25,148 bases of DNA from Woeseiaceae bacterium. GTDB taxonomy: Bacteria; Pseudomonadota; Gammaproteobacteria; Steroidobacterales; Woeseiaceae. Both the position numbers and the translations under genes were made by a program. The stretch spans positions 1 to 25,148 of the forward strand of contig WTCH01000286.1 in NCBI GenBank assembly GCA_013138675.1. Reading direction: 5' to 3'. Each line of letters begins with the position of its first letter. Position 1 is the first letter of the stretch. Under the pieces are notes generated by a model. It worked only from the letters and a program-made list of their open reading frames with translations, was not told where the DNA came from and searched no databases. Shown in pieces: positions 24,133-25,148 of this stretch.

Positions 24133-25148
24133 GTGAATAAACTGATTATCAGCGCTGCGGCGCTCGTAGTGCTTTCTGCCTGTGGGCAGGAGCCGGCAAC
24201 AGAGGTCGCCGTCGAGGAGGCGCCGGCGCTGCGCTCGGGTATTGATACATCGTATCTCGACGACAGCATCAAGCCGGGCGATGACTTTTTCCGCTATGTG
24301 AATGCTAAATGGATGGATGAAACGGAGATTCCGGCCGACAAGTCCAACTACGGCACATTCAACATTCTGGGCGATGCTGCACAGGAAGACGTCAAGGCCA
24401 TCATCGAAATGTCTGCAACCGGCGACTTCGCCAAAGGCAGCGATGAACAGAAGGTCGGCGACCTCTACAAGTCCTACCTGAACACCGAGGCACGTAACGC
24501 GCGCGGCGTTGAACCGCTGCAGCCCGAGTTTGATCGAATTGACGCAATTTCAAGCCATGAGGACCTGGCTGTTTATTTCGCCGGAGCGACGAAGCGTGGT
24601 TACGCCATGCCGTTCGGACTTGCGCAGTTTGCCGACATGCGAAACCCGGGGTATTACGGCGTGTACGCATTTCAGGCCGGTCTGGGGCTTCCGGATCGAG
24701 AGTACTACTTCAACGACGACGCCAAGTCCGAGGAGCTCCGCGCCAAGTATGTAGCTCATATTGAGACGATGTACCGCTTCGCCGGCCGGGACGATGGCGC
24801 AGCTGCGGCAGCGACCATCATGGCACTCGAAACGCGTCTCGCCGAACAACATATGAAAAAGGAAGATACGCGTGACTGGGCAGCGAACTACAACAAAGTA
24901 GCGATCGCCGAGCTCAATACAGTAATGCAGAAGTTCAACTGGGACGGATACCTGGCCGAGGTGGGCGCAGCCGAGCTCGACGGCTTGATCATTATCATGA
25001 CGGATTACATGGGTGCGCTGGACGGCATCATTCTGGGCACGGATCTTGACACCTGGAAAACATACTTGAACTGGGTTGCTTTGAACACGGCGGCGGGAGC
25101 CCTCACTGAAGAGCTCGACAAACAGAACTTCGCGTTCTACAGCACGGC
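24133..25148 (+). CDS. M13-family zinc metallopeptidase lipoprotein (neprilysin/PepO-like; partial, runs off the right edge)
   Basis: About 338 N-terminal residues are visible. The GTG start at 24133 is preceded by AGGGA at 24121-24125. A lipoprotein signal ends in LSAC (Cys17), followed by Gly-Gln, consistent with outer-membrane sorting. The mature protein opens with the M13 hallmark 'IKPGDDFFRYVNAKWMDET'. 'GLGLPDREYYF' and 'ALETRLAEQHMKKEDTRD' further match the neprilysin N-terminal domain. The zinc motif HExxH lies beyond the window, so catalytic status cannot be judged. M13 enzymes cut oligopeptides and are oxyanion-independent zinc endopeptidases. It adds a fourth peptidase-family gene to this neighbourhood. 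Confidence 0.9.
   Translation, partial: MNKLIISAAALVVLSACGQEPATEVAVEEAPALRSGIDTSYLDDSIKPGDDFFRYVNAKWMDETEIPADKSNYGTFNILGDAAQEDVKAIIEMSATGDFAKGSDEQKVGDLYKSYLNTEARNARGVEPLQPEFDRIDAISSHEDLAVYFAGATKRGYAMPFGLAQFADMRNPGYYGVYAFQAGLGLPDREYYFNDDAKSEELRAKYVAHIETMYRFAGRDDGAAAAATIMALETRLAEQHMKKEDTRDWAANYNKVAIAELNTVMQKFNWDGYLAEVGAAELDGLIIIMTDYMGALDGIILGTDLDTWKTYLNWVALNTAAGALTEELDKQNFAFYST

Overview
This is a chromosomal replication-origin region from a GC-rich gammaproteobacterium. The core order read right to left from the origin is rpmH-rnpA-yidC-mnmE, and left to right it is dnaA-oriC-dnaN-recF-gyrB, which is the gammaproteobacterial arrangement. An affiliation near Woeseiaceae/Steroidobacterales or the xanthomonads is a guess, based on the many secreted or membrane peptidases and on an N-terminal membrane domain (in the M16 protein at 7369) that I recall from those groups.

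Layout. (1) 1-3899, minus strand: mnmG translationally coupled to oppA, then the start of oppB. (2) 3999-10424, plus strand: a compact five-gene operon of a secreted S33 peptidase, a NatA/NatB-type ABC transporter and two M16 zinc-peptidase-family proteins. It points toward the origin, against the likely replication direction, and separates mnmG from mnmE. (3) 10430-14047, minus strand: mnmE, yidC, rnpA and rpmH, with a good promoter ahead of rpmH. (4) 14283-20551, plus strand: dnaA, an AT-rich intergenic region with DnaA boxes (oriC), dnaN, recF and gyrB. recF carries two near-perfect parS (ParB-binding) sequences inside its coding region. (5) 20576-25148: a minus-strand RND/MMPL exporter, divergent from a membrane-anchored glutathione S-transferase-like protein, then a small lipoprotein and the start of an M13 metallopeptidase lipoprotein.

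How the genes work together. MnmE and MnmG jointly modify tRNA wobble uridines. DnaA, DnaN, RecF and GyrB are the replication initiator, sliding clamp, gap-repair loader and gyrase subunit. RnpA, RpmH and YidC serve RNase P, the ribosome and membrane-protein insertion. The 4.0-10.4 kb operon combines a peptidase, an exporter and an M16 active/inactive pair. It could form a peptide-processing and export unit, and it is the least conventional part of the window.

No stretch over 300 bases lacks a gene. The longest gaps are the rpmH-dnaA leader (about 235 bp) and oriC (about 208 bp). I saw no tRNA, rRNA, CRISPR array or insertion sequence.
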